Below, one piece after another: positions 9,387-17,659 of a DNA stretch of 64,000 bases (positions are counted from its first letter, which is position 1; each line of letters begins with the position of its first letter). The translations under genes and the position numbers were made by a program. The notes below the pieces were generated by a model. The model was not told where the DNA came from and searched no databases. It saw only the letters and a program-made list of their open reading frames with translations. Location: positions 516,525 through 580,524 of the forward strand of contig NZ_LRRU01000020.1 in assembly GCF_001641615.1 (NCBI RefSeq), written 5' to 3'. This stretch comes from Pseudoalteromonas gelatinilytica. Its GTDB lineage: Bacteria; Pseudomonadota; Gammaproteobacteria; Enterobacterales; Alteromonadaceae.

Positions 9387-10712
9387 TTGCATTTTACTGA
9401 ACTTGGGATTGATACACGCCTCGAAAAACAACTTGCGCATCAAGGCATCACCCAGCCCACTGACATTCAAGCTCACGCGGTACCAACAGCTATCGCAGGC
9501 CATGATATTTTTGCACAGTCAAAAACAGGATCGGGCAAAACGCTGGCGTTTTTATTACCTGCTGTACAGCGTGTAATGAAACAAAAAGCACTCAGTAAAC
9601 GCGACCCTCGCGTTTTGATCGTTGCGCCTACCCGCGAATTAGCAACCCAAGTATACAGCCAATTAAGACTTTTAATTGCAGGCACCAACATTAGTGCAGT
9701 AAAAATACTGGGTGGTGAAAACTTTAACGATCAAATCAAAGCACTTCGTAAAGACCCGCACTTTGTAGTAGGCACACCGGGGCGTATTGCTGATCACTTA
9801 AGTCAACGCTCGTTACAACTTTCAGGCTTAGAGCTATTAATTTTTGACGAAGCGGACCGTATTTTAGATTTAGGTTTTACCGATCAAGTTAAAATGATCA
9901 ACGAGCTTGCTGATCACCGTTTACGCCAAACGTTATTGTTTTCAGCAACCCTTGACCATGCCCAAGTTGATGCTTTGTCGCGTAACTTATTACGTTCACC
10001 AAAACAAATACTGTTAAGTGCCTCTAACGAGCAGCATAGTGACATTACCCAGCAGCTTTATTTAGCTGATCATCTAGATCACAAAGAAGCGCTACTAGAG
10101 CACTTTGTAAAACAAGACAATGTTGGCCAATGCATTATTTTCACTGCAACACGTGCCGATACTCAGCGTTTAAGCCAATTATTATCTGATAAAGGCCTAA
10201 AAGCACAAGCACTTGCGGGTGACTTAACACAGGCTAAGCGCCTTGAAATTATGGATGCCTTTAGCCGTGAAAACTTTAAAATTTTAATCACCACTGATGT
10301 TGCATCACGTGGTCTTGATTTATTAAGCGTGACCCACGTAATTAACTTTGACCTGCCAAAACATGCTGAAGAATATGTGCACCGTATTGGTCGTACTGGT
10401 CGCGCAGGCTTTAAAGGAACTGCTATTTCGTTAGTGGGCCCGAAAGATTGGCCTAGCTATAAAGCAATTAAAGCATTTTTAAATGATGAATTAAGCTTTT
10501 TCACCGTTGACGGCCTTGTTGGTAAATTTAAAGGTCTGCGTGAGAAAAAACCAAACACTGTTTGGAATAAAGCAGAGAAAAAAGTGGCTGCAAAACCTGC
10601 TAAACCAAAACGCAAAGCAGCCCCTAAAAAGCCTAAAGCCCCTATTCAAGCACCAATTGATGTAGATGGTTTTGCTCCAATGCGCCGTAAGAAAAAGCCA
10701 GAACAGGAATAA
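9387..10712 (+). CDS. DEAD-box ATP-dependent RNA helicase
   Basis: The 441-residue helicase carries the full set of superfamily 2 motifs: a Q-motif region (GITQPTDIQ), Walker A (SKTGSGKT), PTRELA, TPGR, DEAD, SAT and HRIGRTGR. A Lys/Pro/Ala-rich basic tail at the C terminus probably contacts RNA. I chose the TTG at 9387, giving MHFTELGIDTRL, because GGAG lies 8 bases upstream and a TATAAT box overlaps the longer GTG-initiated frame. The gene is followed two bases later by cvfB, so the operon pairs a helicase with an S1-domain RNA-binding protein. It is an RhlE/SrmB-type helicase; the exact orthologue cannot be named safely. Confidence 0.92.
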   Translation: MHFTELGIDTRLEKQLAHQGITQPTDIQAHAVPTAIAGHDIFAQSKTGSGKTLAFLLPAVQRVMKQKALSKRDPRVLIVAPTRELATQVYSQLRLLIAGTNISAVKILGGENFNDQIKALRKDPHFVVGTPGRIADHLSQRSLQLSGLELLIFDEADRILDLGFTDQVKMINELADHRLRQTLLFSATLDHAQVDALSRNLLRSPKQILLSASNEQHSDITQQLYLADHLDHKEALLEHFVKQDNVGQCIIFTATRADTQRLSQLLSDKGLKAQALAGDLTQAKRLEIMDAFSRENFKILITTDVASRGLDLLSVTHVINFDLPKHAEEYVHRIGRTGRAGFKGTAISLVGPKDWPSYKAIKAFLNDELSFFTVDGLVGKFKGLREKKPNTVWNKAEKKVAAKPAKPKRKAAPKKPKAPIQAPIDVDGFAPMRRKKKPEQE

Positions 10713-10714
10713 CA

Positions 10715-11545
10715 ATGAGTATTTTAGGAACCACACAAACCCTTTTCGTTAACGAAATATCTAACGAAGGTGCTTATTTAGACGGCCGTGATTTAGGCGA
10801 AGTATTCTTACCAAGCAAAGAAATTGATTACGAACTAGAAGCTGGCGACAGCGTGCAAGTATTCATTTACTTAGATCACGCAGGTCACCCAACCGGCACC
10901 ACAAAAAAACCTTTAGCTGAAGTGGGCGAATATGCCCTACTTCGTGTTAAAGCAATCAACAGCACTGGTGCGTTTATGGATTGGGGCCTCGAAAAAGACG
11001 TACTAGCGCCATACAACGAACAAAAGCCAAAAATGAAAGACGGCTTTTCGTATCTTGTACGTTTATACCTCGATAACGCCAGCCAACGTATTTGTGCATC
11101 GAGCAACTTTAATAAGTTTTTATCAAAAGATGAACCAACTTACTCAGTAATGGAAGAAGTTGACTTAATCGTTGCCGGTAAAACAGACCTTGGCTACAAA
11201 GTACTCGTGAACGAAGCCCACATTGGCGTTGTTTACTACAACACCGTATTTAAAAAGCTATTTGTTGGCCAGCGCTTAAAAGGCTTTATTCAAAAAGTAC
11301 GTGAAGACGGCAAAATCGACGTATTACTTGAAAAGCCAGGTATGGGCAAAGTGAACGACTTAGGCGAAAAAATATTAGCTAAATTAAAAGCCGAAGGCGG
11401 CGTACTTCACCTAGGTGATAAGTCAGACCCAGAAGCAATTAAAAAAACTTTCTCAACCAGTAAAGCAAACTACAAAAAAGCCATTGGCGGTTTGTTTAAG
11501 CAAGGTTTAATCGAGATTGAAGCAACGTCGATTAGATTGAAGTAA
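10715..11545 (+). CDS. cvfB: S1-domain RNA-binding protein of the CvfB/YitL family
   Basis: The 276-residue protein has consecutive S1-like beta-barrel segments. One covers about residues 5-60, a second about 65-125 (VKAINSTGAFMDWGLEKDVLAP), and a third about 150-210 (NEAHIGVVYYN ... RLKGFIQKVREDGKIDVLL). A C-terminal winged-helix domain follows (about 220-276; KAIGGLFKQGLIEI). This is the CvfB architecture described in Gram-positive bacteria as an RNA-binding virulence regulator; its role in gammaproteobacteria is not defined. The start lies two bases after the helicase stop with AGGAA as ribosome-binding site. The stop codon directly abuts an 18-copy heptamer repeat. Confidence 0.88.
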   Translation: MSILGTTQTLFVNEISNEGAYLDGRDLGEVFLPSKEIDYELEAGDSVQVFIYLDHAGHPTGTTKKPLAEVGEYALLRVKAINSTGAFMDWGLEKDVLAPYNEQKPKMKDGFSYLVRLYLDNASQRICASSNFNKFLSKDEPTYSVMEEVDLIVAGKTDLGYKVLVNEAHIGVVYYNTVFKKLFVGQRLKGFIQKVREDGKIDVLLEKPGMGKVNDLGEKILAKLKAEGGVLHLGDKSDPEAIKKTFSTSKANYKKAIGGLFKQGLIEIEATSIRLK

Positions 11546-11671
11546 GTTGCGAGTTGCGAGTTGCGAGTTGCGAGTTGCGAGTTGCGAGTTGCGAGTTGCG
11601 AGTTGCGAGTTGCGAGTTGCGAGTTGCGAGTTGCGAGTTGCGAGTTGCGAGTTGCGAGTTGCGAGTTGCGA
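11546..11671. repeat. Heptanucleotide tandem repeat (GTTGCGA)x18
   Basis: Eighteen perfect head-to-tail copies of GTTGCGA occupy exactly 126 bases, beginning at the base after the cvfB stop codon and followed by GTTAACAAG. Because 7 is not a multiple of 3, the translated period is 21 bases, and all six frames are free of stops (VASCELR on the plus strand, SQLATRN on the minus strand). The array sits in the 3' untranslated region between cvfB and its terminator. Perfect identity of the copies suggests recent expansion by slippage. Confidence 0.98.
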
Positions 11672-11695
11672 GTTAACAAGATAATGAATTATCTG

Positions 11696-11727
11696 AAAGA
11701 GTAAAGTGAAAGCTTTACTCTTTTTTT
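11696..11727 (+). terminator. Intrinsic terminator of the helicase-cvfB operon
   Basis: The hairpin arms AAAGAGTAAAG and CTTTACTCTTT (loop TGAAAG) are followed by a run of T. It lies 24 bases beyond the heptamer array, so the array should be transcribed as part of the 3' end. Confidence 0.85.
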
Positions 11728-11818
11728 AGTTTCAATAACTATGTAATTTACGTTTGAGTTAATTAAATTTAATAGTAAACCTAAATTAATCTGAACATAC
11801 AAGGTTTTATACTCGCTG

Positions 11819-12268
11819 TTAAATGCATCCTTGTGGTGTTGTTGGCCATATAGGCTGATCGTTATCGCTATACAAAACACCAAAATTAATGTTTGTGAGG
11901 TTATTAAAATGAAATTGAAGTTCTAGCCATTCTTTTTCAAACGTTACAGATACAAACGAGCCATAATCATCAACAGAAGGTTCAGAGTCTAGTTCGGTCT
12001 TAATAATTGATAAAACTTCGGCCATTGGCTTACCTATAAGTTGATAACCAAACAAAGCTGCACTTTTATTGTAAACTTCGATCCAGCCAAGACGATTATC
12101 ATTGTCAATTTCAAAAGTCAGCTCTATTAAAAGCTGGTTAAACTGCAATCGCTTATTTTCTGAATCGGTGAAAAATATCTTATCAGGTACACCTAACGCA
12201 GAAACAGCTTGCGTCTCTGTAAGACCAAATTGAATTGTGTCGATTCCATGACCTAGTTTGATTTCCAT
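11819..12268 (-). CDS. Hypothetical protein, 149 residues
   Basis: I do not recognise a named family. The soluble 149-residue acidic protein starts MEIKLGHGIDTIQFGLTETQ, with no signal peptide or membrane segment. The N-terminal part (about residues 10-45) resembles the short alpha/beta 'LGxPD' element seen in several small proteins of polymorphic-toxin immunity type, but that is only an impression. The start has a good ribosome-binding site (AAAGGA, 8 bases before ATG). It is the last of a series of small same-strand genes in an AT-rich patch. Confidence 0.7.
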   Translation of the reverse strand: MEIKLGHGIDTIQFGLTETQAVSALGVPDKIFFTDSENKRLQFNQLLIELTFEIDNDNRLGWIEVYNKSAALFGYQLIGKPMAEVLSIIKTELDSEPSVDDYGSFVSVTFEKEWLELQFHFNNLTNINFGVLYSDNDQPIWPTTPQGCI

Positions 12269-12464
12269 TAATTAAATCCTTTACTTAAGAGATTATAATG
12301 GTTTATATACTTCAATAAGAGCATAAACTACACATAAATGCTTACAACATTCTCTTTGAACTAACTCTATTTGTAATTTCTATCCCCAATTTAAAAAACA
12401 TTTTGACTGTTCTTTCTTAGCGTCAGAATAGTAAGCGTATAGGTTGAGTGATTTAATAAGCGTT

Positions 12465-12773
12465 TTAATTTCGTTCTGGACAATGCCATACCAAACAGTG
12501 CCATAGGCTCCCTGTGACAGTAAACTGGATCATTAACATTCTAGATTCTTTGTAATCCGGAGCTTTAACATAATTGAAAACTAATTGAGAATAAATTTTT
12601 TCACCGAAGTACATTAACTTATCTATCGGTGCATTGGCGTTAGCTAACTTTACGATTAGCGAGTGCCACTGGCCTTCTGAATATTGCTTAAGCCCTTTTC
12701 TCCATTGTAAGAATTCATTCTCTAGAAACAAATCGTGAATGTAGTTTGTTAGCTCTTCTTCAAATTTTTCCAT
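12465..12773 (-). CDS. Hypothetical protein, 102 residues
   Basis: The family is not recognised. This is a small soluble protein with an N-terminal amphipathic acidic helix (MEKFEEELTNYIHDLF). The C-terminal end (GSLWHCLVWHCPERN) is Cys/Trp-rich and reads oddly compared with the rest, so the natural C terminus may have been altered by a frameshift or recombination. No clear ribosome-binding site precedes the ATG. It belongs to the same-strand small-gene patch; the real gene may be partly degraded. Confidence 0.5.
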   Translation of the reverse strand: MEKFEEELTNYIHDLFLENEFLQWRKGLKQYSEGQWHSLIVKLANANAPIDKLMYFGEKIYSQLVFNYVKAPDYKESRMLMIQFTVTGSLWHCLVWHCPERN

Positions 12774-12884
12774 AGCTTATTTTGTACTGTCTGTTAAAGG
12801 CTACTATTAGGTATTAATATTTACACAAAGTGTTTGTCGATAAAGCTATACCTGTTTAATTTCTACTTTATAATTAATTGATAG

Positions 12885-13192
12885 TTATTTATTTCTACCA
12901 ACAAACGCTAAAATCCAATCATGTTCTTCATCAGTTGATGTTTCTTTATTAACGAACTCTGATATTTCAGCTTTCATTGCTTCAAATTCACTAATCCCCT
13001 CTTTTATGTTTGATAACTGAGTTGTATGAAAGAAGCAATCGTAAACCCCACTTGTTAAGGTGTATGGTGCATTAACACTATCTTTTTCAAAAGTTAGGCG
13101 AGCACCTTTTGAATGCTCCTCGTCTTTAATTATTTAACCACTTTCAGACCTATCGTTCCTATGGTTTCTCCGTTATCGATTTCACTCCACAT
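12885..13192 (-). pseudogene. Frameshifted small hypothetical gene
   Basis: A start (ATG, with AAGG 6 bases upstream) opens a frame reading MWSEIDNGETIGTIGLKVVK and ending at a TAA at 13130-13132. In another frame, with no good start of its own, about 80 codons continue from about 13126 to the TAA at 12885, including KDEEHSKGARLTFEKD and APYTLTSGVYDCFFHTTQ. Both parts look like real coding sequence and join into one protein of about 100 residues with a single net frameshift in the AT-rich run AAATAATTAAAG. Neither fragment fills the gap alone. The family is not recognised; a sequencing error is a possible alternative. Confidence 0.65.
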
Positions 13193-13215
13193 ATCATACC
13201 TTGTAGTTTAGAAAA

Positions 13216-13656
13216 TCAGCTTCGGGTAATAACAATATCGCATTTATAACCACCCATTTCGCTTTCTAAATTATCACTATTATATAAAGTGTATTTACCG
13301 GGAACTGTGAAAAGAATCTCATTAAAACCATCAGCTTCCCAGCGAAAACCCATGGTTTCGGGGGTTAAGCTGACTAAACTTGTAGCTTTAAGCTGAGAAG
13401 TAGACATTAAACTTTTCATTTCTTTTGGAGCACTATCAACAACCAAAAATAACCATGTGCTATCAGGTTCACGATAAATAGCTAGCTCTTTAAATGAGTT
13501 CTCACCAAACATAATAGAGACGCTACCGTTTACGCTAATTTCATTAGGGCTACACTTAAAATGCTTTGGTGAATAAGCCCAAACAGTTTCAGGCGATTCA
13601 TTTCCTTGTATAGCTAAACAAGTAAATGAAACTAATAAAAATAGATAGTTACTCAA
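13216..13656 (-). CDS. Secreted or periplasmic hypothetical protein, about 146 residues
   Basis: The protein has a typical signal sequence (MSNYLFLLVSFTCLA) and a soluble mature part with two Cys residues (FKCSPNE and GYKCDI) that could form a disulphide. I chose the TTG at 13656, because AAGG lies 6 bases upstream and the resulting N terminus is a cleaner signal peptide. A TTG five codons earlier is the alternative. No family is recognised. The mature part looks like a small beta-rich domain ending in ITRS. It is part of the accessory small-gene patch. Confidence 0.65.
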   Translation of the reverse strand: MSNYLFLLVSFTCLAIQGNESPETVWAYSPKHFKCSPNEISVNGSVSIMFGENSFKELAIYREPDSTWLFLVVDSAPKEMKSLMSTSQLKATSLVSLTPETMGFRWEADGFNEILFTVPGKYTLYNSDNLESEMGGYKCDIVITRS

Positions 13657-13875
13657 AATAATCCTTAGCAACAGATAATTAGCTTAAGCTAGAAATAAAA
13701 TAGAAAGCTCAAGGTAAAGCTGATGCTCTTCATCAATTGCAACTTATTGTTCATAAACACTTAAAGGTACATAGCTTTTTATACCAAAAGAGTCACTAAT
13801 AACAAACACATAATAATAAGTAATATCTCAATCAAACAAAGAGTTAATTCAAGTCCACCGCTATACATTTGCTTC

Positions 13876-14154
13876 TTATACATATTGGAATTGATGGGCA
13901 ACATACAAAATAACAGCTGCGGTTAGCCAGCACAATAAAGCCAGTCCTAGGTTTTTAAAAGCCTCTTTTTTATGTGAAATCGCAATTGAATTGAAGAAGT
14001 TATTAGTTAGAAATAAAAACGGGAAACAACTAACGAACAATGGATGAGAACAATTTTCTAATGATTTTCTAAATTCAGAGACTGAATTGACAGAAAAAAT
14101 TACAAACCCAATAAGCAGTGGGATTACTAAAATTGCGAGTACAAATTTTTCCAT
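13876..14154 (-). CDS. Small membrane protein, two to three helices
   Basis: The 92-residue protein has an N-terminal transmembrane helix (about residues 4-24, LAILVIPLLIGFVIF), a possible central hydrophobic segment (LFVSCFPFLFLT, about 39-50) and a C-terminal helix (about 70-87). Family and function are unknown. AGGA lies close to the ATG. It lies in the accessory patch between other small genes on the same strand, with about 140-220 bases of non-coding AT-rich sequence on each side. Confidence 0.55.
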   Translation of the reverse strand: MEKFVLAILVIPLLIGFVIFSVNSVSEFRKSLENCSHPLFVSCFPFLFLTNNFFNSIAISHKKEAFKNLGLALLCWLTAAVILYVAHQFQYV

Positions 14155-14292
14155 GTCCTAATATTTTCCTTACGAATAACCTTGAAGCAATTTTATAATT
14201 GAAGAAAATTTACAGCTATAGACTAAAAATAATGTGGCACGAGACATAGCATACCGCATTCCTCCTTCTAATATTAACTTGCTAACTTGCTT

Positions 14293-14616
14293 TTAAATAC
14301 CTCTAAAGAATACAGATTGTAAGAAGCTTAAAAGATCAGTTTGATTAGAATAATAGTCAGCAATCTCACCCCAAACTTCGAAGTTACTTAAGTTGAACCC
14401 GTCTTCTATATCATTATAATAAAGACATCGCTTACCAATTATTGCGACAACCCAAAAGCCATTGCCCTCTTCACCAAATGGATACTGAGTCCATTTTTCA
14501 AGCTCGTTTAGTTTAATTTGGTTCCACAGGTTTCTTTCTACAAAAGACATGTTGAACTCAGCAATTTCTATAATGCCTTCTAAATGAGGTTTTGTGATAG
14601 GTTTCCAGTTACTCAT
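14293..14616 (-). CDS. Small soluble hypothetical protein, 107 residues
   Basis: The acidic protein starts MSNWKPITKPHLEGIIEIAE and contains VVAIIGKRCLYYNDIEDGFN in its middle. The combination of an N-terminal helix, a central beta-rich part with a 'YYNDIEDGFN' turn and a C-terminal helix recalls small proteins frequently found as integron cassettes or as immunity proteins. This similarity is from memory and unverified. No signal peptide or membrane segment is seen. It is followed and preceded by long AT-rich spacers. Confidence 0.6.
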   Translation of the reverse strand: MSNWKPITKPHLEGIIEIAEFNMSFVERNLWNQIKLNELEKWTQYPFGEEGNGFWVVAIIGKRCLYYNDIEDGFNLSNFEVWGEIADYYSNQTDLLSFLQSVFFRGI

Positions 14617-14735
14617 AATGCTTCTATTTTTGGCGATTTAATTCATCTATAATAAATCACATAACCTTCTGATATTTAGTTTTAATGAAATCAAGAAAGA
14701 GACCCTCAATATGTGTTTGCCGAAAATATTTTAAC

Positions 14736-14864
14736 GGCTAACAGACATATCAAAGATAAACAGGTTTTTAAAATAATAAAAGAAAAATTAGCTACTTAAA
14801 GCAGCAAAAAAGAATCGTTATGCTTACTTGAACTAAGCATTCAGCATGTTGATATGTGTTAGGT
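14736..14864 (-). repeat. attC-like imperfect inverted repeat
   Basis: On the plus strand GGCTAACAGACATATC (14736-14751) and GATATGTGTTAGGT (14851-14864) are complementary apart from a two-base bulge and end mismatches. Read on the minus strand, the site begins ACCTAAC, which fits the RYYYAAC core of integron attC sites. It ends GTTAGCC, one position off GTTRRRY. The span of 129 bases suits long attC types, and the stop codon of the adjacent gene lies inside the first core box, as in many cassettes. No integrase gene is present in the window. Confidence 0.35.
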
Positions 14865-15107
14865 GTCGATTATTACGAAACCTTCAGCCCAATAATCTTT
14901 ACCAAGTGGGTAACACGATATATAGAAACCACTTTCGTCACAAGCAGCGGGGTTAATATTTGGAAAATCACTAAACCCAGGTTGCTCTTTTAGCCTTCCA
15001 ACAGCAGCAATTGCCTCTTGCTCAGAAGCATAAATCCCGATTGTCTTTACACATTCATTGTTTTCAGAAATTATGTGCAAATGCTCTAGCAGGTATACTT
15101 TATCCAT
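14859..15107 (-). CDS. Small protein resembling DUF7336
   Basis: The 82-residue protein reads MDKVYLLEHLHIISENNE..., with IGIYASEQEAIAAVGRLKEQPGF in the middle and a C-terminal DYWAEGFVIID. This pattern (yLLEH, K.iGiY.s...A..A...l...PGF, W.eGFv) fits the DUF7336 family of short soluble proteins of unknown function, as I remember it. The start codon is preceded by GTTAGGTTTCT, which gives a weak ribosome-binding site. The stop codon lies inside an attC-like core box, so the gene has the look of an integron cassette. Confidence 0.65.
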   Translation of the reverse strand: MDKVYLLEHLHIISENNECVKTIGIYASEQEAIAAVGRLKEQPGFSDFPNINPAACDESGFYISCYPLGKDYWAEGFVIIDT

Positions 15108-15409
15108 AGAAACCTAACATTTAAATGGTGCGTTCATCGCGCATACTTTGCAGACTTAACGCCAATTATCTGGTTTCTATATTTTTAACAAATTCCCTAA
15201 ATGATTACTACCACGAAGTTTTTTAAGACATCAAAATAAAATTATAAAAGTAATCAGATCGCAACGTTCACTTTCATTGATATATATGAAAAGAGCTGTT
15301 TAGCAATTGATTAAATATGATATTTTGCCAATCCTAATAAACACTTTTTGATCGCTAGAGTTCTAGGGAATTCACCTGATTAAGTATTGTGAGCTTGCCA
15401 AAAAAACAA
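15108..15409. other. Intergenic stretch without a recognisable gene
   Basis: This AT-rich spacer lies between the accessory patch and the pyrF terminator. ACCTAACA at 15112-15119 matches an attC core box, but no complementary partner was found within about 150 bases. No open frame with coding character or clear promoter was seen. Confidence 0.5.
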
Positions 15410-15458
15410 AAAGAGCATTGTATCTAGCGCGATATAAACCGTGCCTACAATGCTCTTT
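15410..15458 (-). terminator. Intrinsic terminator of pyrF
   Basis: Perfect 13-bp arms (AAAGAGCATTGTA and TACAATGCTCTTT) enclose a 23-base loop just downstream of the pyrF stop. On the minus strand the stem is followed by a T-rich run. Confidence 0.8.
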
Positions 15459-15481
15459 AAGACTATTTAAAAATAACGAGG

Positions 15482-16186
15482 TTATTTTAGTGAGTCGTTA
15501 ATTTCTTTTAGTGTTGCAACTGGATCTGCCGATTGGGTGATTGGGCGGCCTACAACTAAATAGTCGCTGCCATCTTCAACGGCTTGTTTTGGTGTCATGA
15601 TGCGCTTTTGGTCACCTGCATCGCTGCCTGCTGGGCGAATACCAGGGGTAACCAGTTTAAAGTCTGCGCCGAGTTCTGCTTTTAGCTTTTTCGCTTCTTG
15701 TGCTGAGCACACTACCCCGTCAAGGCCTGATTCTTTAGCAAGATTTGCTAGGTAAATTACTTGCTCTTCTGGTGTTTTATCTACACCTAAACGAGTAAGC
15801 TCAGCGGCATCCATACTAGTTAGTACAGTTACTGCAATCAGTAATGGAGCATCATCACCAAACTGCTCTAAAGCTTGTTTTGCTTTAGTCATCATTTCAA
15901 CGCCGCCAGAGGCATGCACGTTAACCATCCATACACCCATTTTTGCAGCTGCGGTTACAGCTTTAGCTACTGTGTTTGGAATATCGTGAAATTTTAGGTC
16001 TAAGAATACATCAAAACCTAAGTCGATTAGTTCCTTAACAAAGCTAGGACCGAAATACGTGAACATTTCTTTGCCTACTTTAAGGCGACACGTATCAGGC
16101 GATAATTGCTTTACAAACGCAAGAGCTGTTTGTTGATCATCATAATCAAGGGCAATTAATACTTTTTTTGAATCTTCGACAGACAT
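15482..16186 (-). CDS. pyrF: Orotidine 5'-phosphate decarboxylase
   Basis: The 234-residue TIM-barrel enzyme catalyses the last step of UMP synthesis, decarboxylating OMP. The active-site motif [11 protein letters not shown] (residues about 63-73, with the Asp-x-Lys-x-x-Asp charge network) is intact. The phosphate-binding C-terminal motifs VTPGIRP and YLVVGRPIT are also intact. AGGAAAG precedes the ATG. It lies 32 bases after lapB in the conserved rpsA-ihfB-lapA-lapB-pyrF order and has its own terminator. Confidence 0.97.
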   Translation of the reverse strand: MSVEDSKKVLIALDYDDQQTALAFVKQLSPDTCRLKVGKEMFTYFGPSFVKELIDLGFDVFLDLKFHDIPNTVAKAVTAAAKMGVWMVNVHASGGVEMMTKAKQALEQFGDDAPLLIAVTVLTSMDAAELTRLGVDKTPEEQVIYLANLAKESGLDGVVCSAQEAKKLKAELGADFKLVTPGIRPAGSDAGDQKRIMTPKQAVEDGSDYLVVGRPITQSADPVATLKEINDSLK

Positions 16187-16218
16187 AACTTTCCTAAAAA
16201 CTAATGGACTAATATGAA

Positions 16219-17355
16219 TTAAAAACCGTCTATGCCACGGCTTGGAACAATTGTTTCCCAGTGCTTACAAGATGGACATACCCAATAAATGGTATGACTG
16301 GTAAAGCCACAGTGTTGGCACTGAAAATCAGGTTTGGTTGCGATATAAGACGTTACTAGCTTATCAATTTGATCGAGTACATCTTTAATATCGTTGTTTT
16401 GTTTGGCAAGTAGCTGTAATAAAAAGCTAAAGCCACGAATAGTCGGATGACGCTTTAAACTATCCGTTAAAAATTTGATTGCTTGCTCGATATGGCCTTG
16501 CTCAAGTAAAGCTTGGCAGTGTTTTATTTTTATTAATACGCCACCTTTATCGAGCAGTTCATTGAGTAATTCGTAAAACTGATGCGTTAAATTAAGCTTT
16601 TGATAGCTCAGTGCTAATTCTTCAATAAATACTGGCGCAAAAAACGTGAACTGGCTAATCAGCTCACGCCAATAGTAAATTGCTTTTACATAATCTTCTT
16701 TAGTAAAAGCGCTGTGGCCAAGCTCATACAAAGGGCGAATAGCTTTGTGGTTTAAGCTAATAGCTTTACGCATAATTTGCGTATCGTTATCTTGTAAGGC
16801 TGCTTCACAATAAAAATTTGCAATCGCTTTTACATGCTGAGGTTTAGTGAACAACTCACTGTGGGCCTCGTACATGTTAATGCCCTTTTCCCATTCACGG
16901 GTTTGTGAATAAAGATTAATAATAGGCTCTAACGCTTCTTTATAGCCTGCCTTAACAAGCCATACTAAATGCTCTTCTGCACCATCTAACAAGCCTGCCA
17001 TAATGTAATCTTCAGCAAGTTCTAAGCGGCTGGTTGCAGCTTGTTGCTCATCAAGACTTGGGTGCTTTAATAGCAGCTCATGAATTTTAATAGCACGGTC
17101 AAGTTCGCCACGGCGGCGGAACATAGTGGCTAGCGTTGAATAGTGTTCAACAGAATCAGCAGCAACTTCGAGTAGATTAATAAGGTGTTCTAAGCCTTGG
17201 TCTTCTTCTCTGTCTAAGAGAAATTTAAGGCCTTTAGAATATTCAGAGGTAATTTGGCGATTAAGCTGATGAGCTTGGTTTTTAGCGCTGTTTTTACCCA
17301 TTATCCAACCGTAACCGGCTGCAACGGGTAAAAGTAAAAACAGAAGCTCAATCAT
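16219..17355 (-). CDS. lapB: Lipopolysaccharide assembly protein B (TPR protein with rubredoxin-type zinc ribbon)
   Basis: The 378-residue protein has an N-terminal membrane anchor (residues 1-15), tandem TPR helices over about residues 30-330, and a C-terminal metal-binding ribbon CQHCGF...CPSCKHW. This is the LapB/YciM architecture. In E. coli LapB regulates LPS synthesis by controlling FtsH-dependent turnover of LpxC and interacts with PbgA. It starts two bases after the lapA stop codon, so the two are co-translated. The metal ligands are all present. Confidence 0.95.
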   Translation of the reverse strand: MIELLFLLLPVAAGYGWIMGKNSAKNQAHQLNRQITSEYSKGLKFLLDREEDQGLEHLINLLEVAADSVEHYSTLATMFRRRGELDRAIKIHELLLKHPSLDEQQAATSRLELAEDYIMAGLLDGAEEHLVWLVKAGYKEALEPIINLYSQTREWEKGINMYEAHSELFTKPQHVKAIANFYCEAALQDNDTQIMRKAISLNHKAIRPLYELGHSAFTKEDYVKAIYYWRELISQFTFFAPVFIEELALSYQKLNLTHQFYELLNELLDKGGVLIKIKHCQALLEQGHIEQAIKFLTDSLKRHPTIRGFSFLLQLLAKQNNDIKDVLDQIDKLVTSYIATKPDFQCQHCGFTSHTIYWVCPSCKHWETIVPSRGIDGF

Positions 17356-17357
17356 GA

Positions 17358-17639
17358 TTAGGTGTCTTTATTAGCAACAAGCTTTTTATTGTTTTTTTCA
17401 GGCGCTAATTTCTTTTTTAAACGATAATTTTGCCACTTTAACTGAGAAAACAGTGTAAAGCTTATAAAACAACCAATTGCGACACCTAAAATAAAGCAGA
17501 TACTTATTACAACAGCTAGGGGCAATGTATTACTCGCGATTAAATAATTGATTTGCACCAATTGTGGATTCTGTGAACCAAGTACAAACGCAATAAATAA
17601 ACACAGCGCAATCAATACGATTTTTAATACCCTAAACAA
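17358..17639 (-). CDS. lapA: LapA family inner-membrane protein (YciS)
   Basis: The 93-residue protein has two transmembrane helices (about residues 4-22 and 39-65) with the short conserved segment GSQNPQLVQINYLIA between them. A basic cytoplasmic tail follows. This matches LapA (DUF1049), encoded beside lapB throughout gammaproteobacteria and linked to LPS assembly. The start codon is TTG, supported by AGGAG seven bases upstream. The non-standard start may lower translation relative to lapB. Confidence 0.93.
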   Translation of the reverse strand: MFRVLKIVLIALCLFIAFVLGSQNPQLVQINYLIASNTLPLAVVISICFILGVAIGCFISFTLFSQLKWQNYRLKKKLAPEKNNKKLVANKDT

Positions 17640-17659
17640 GTAACTACTCCTGTATAAAA

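Noticed and set aside
11546..11671. Possible CRISPR array
   Set aside because: The units are 7 bases long and contiguous with no spacers; no cas genes are nearby.
11470..11679. Minus-strand open frame of 69 codons made of SQLATRN repeats
   Set aside because: It exists only because the GTTGCGA array has no stop codon in any frame. There is no ribosome-binding site, and the C-terminal part is antisense to cvfB.
15108..15230. A second attC site starting with ACCTAACA at 15112
   Set aside because: No complementary GTTAGGT-type box was found within about 150 bases.
11728..15409. A complete integron or toxin-immunity locus
   Set aside because: No integrase, no toxin-sized gene and only one attC-like site were found. 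The evidence supports cassette-like genes at most.
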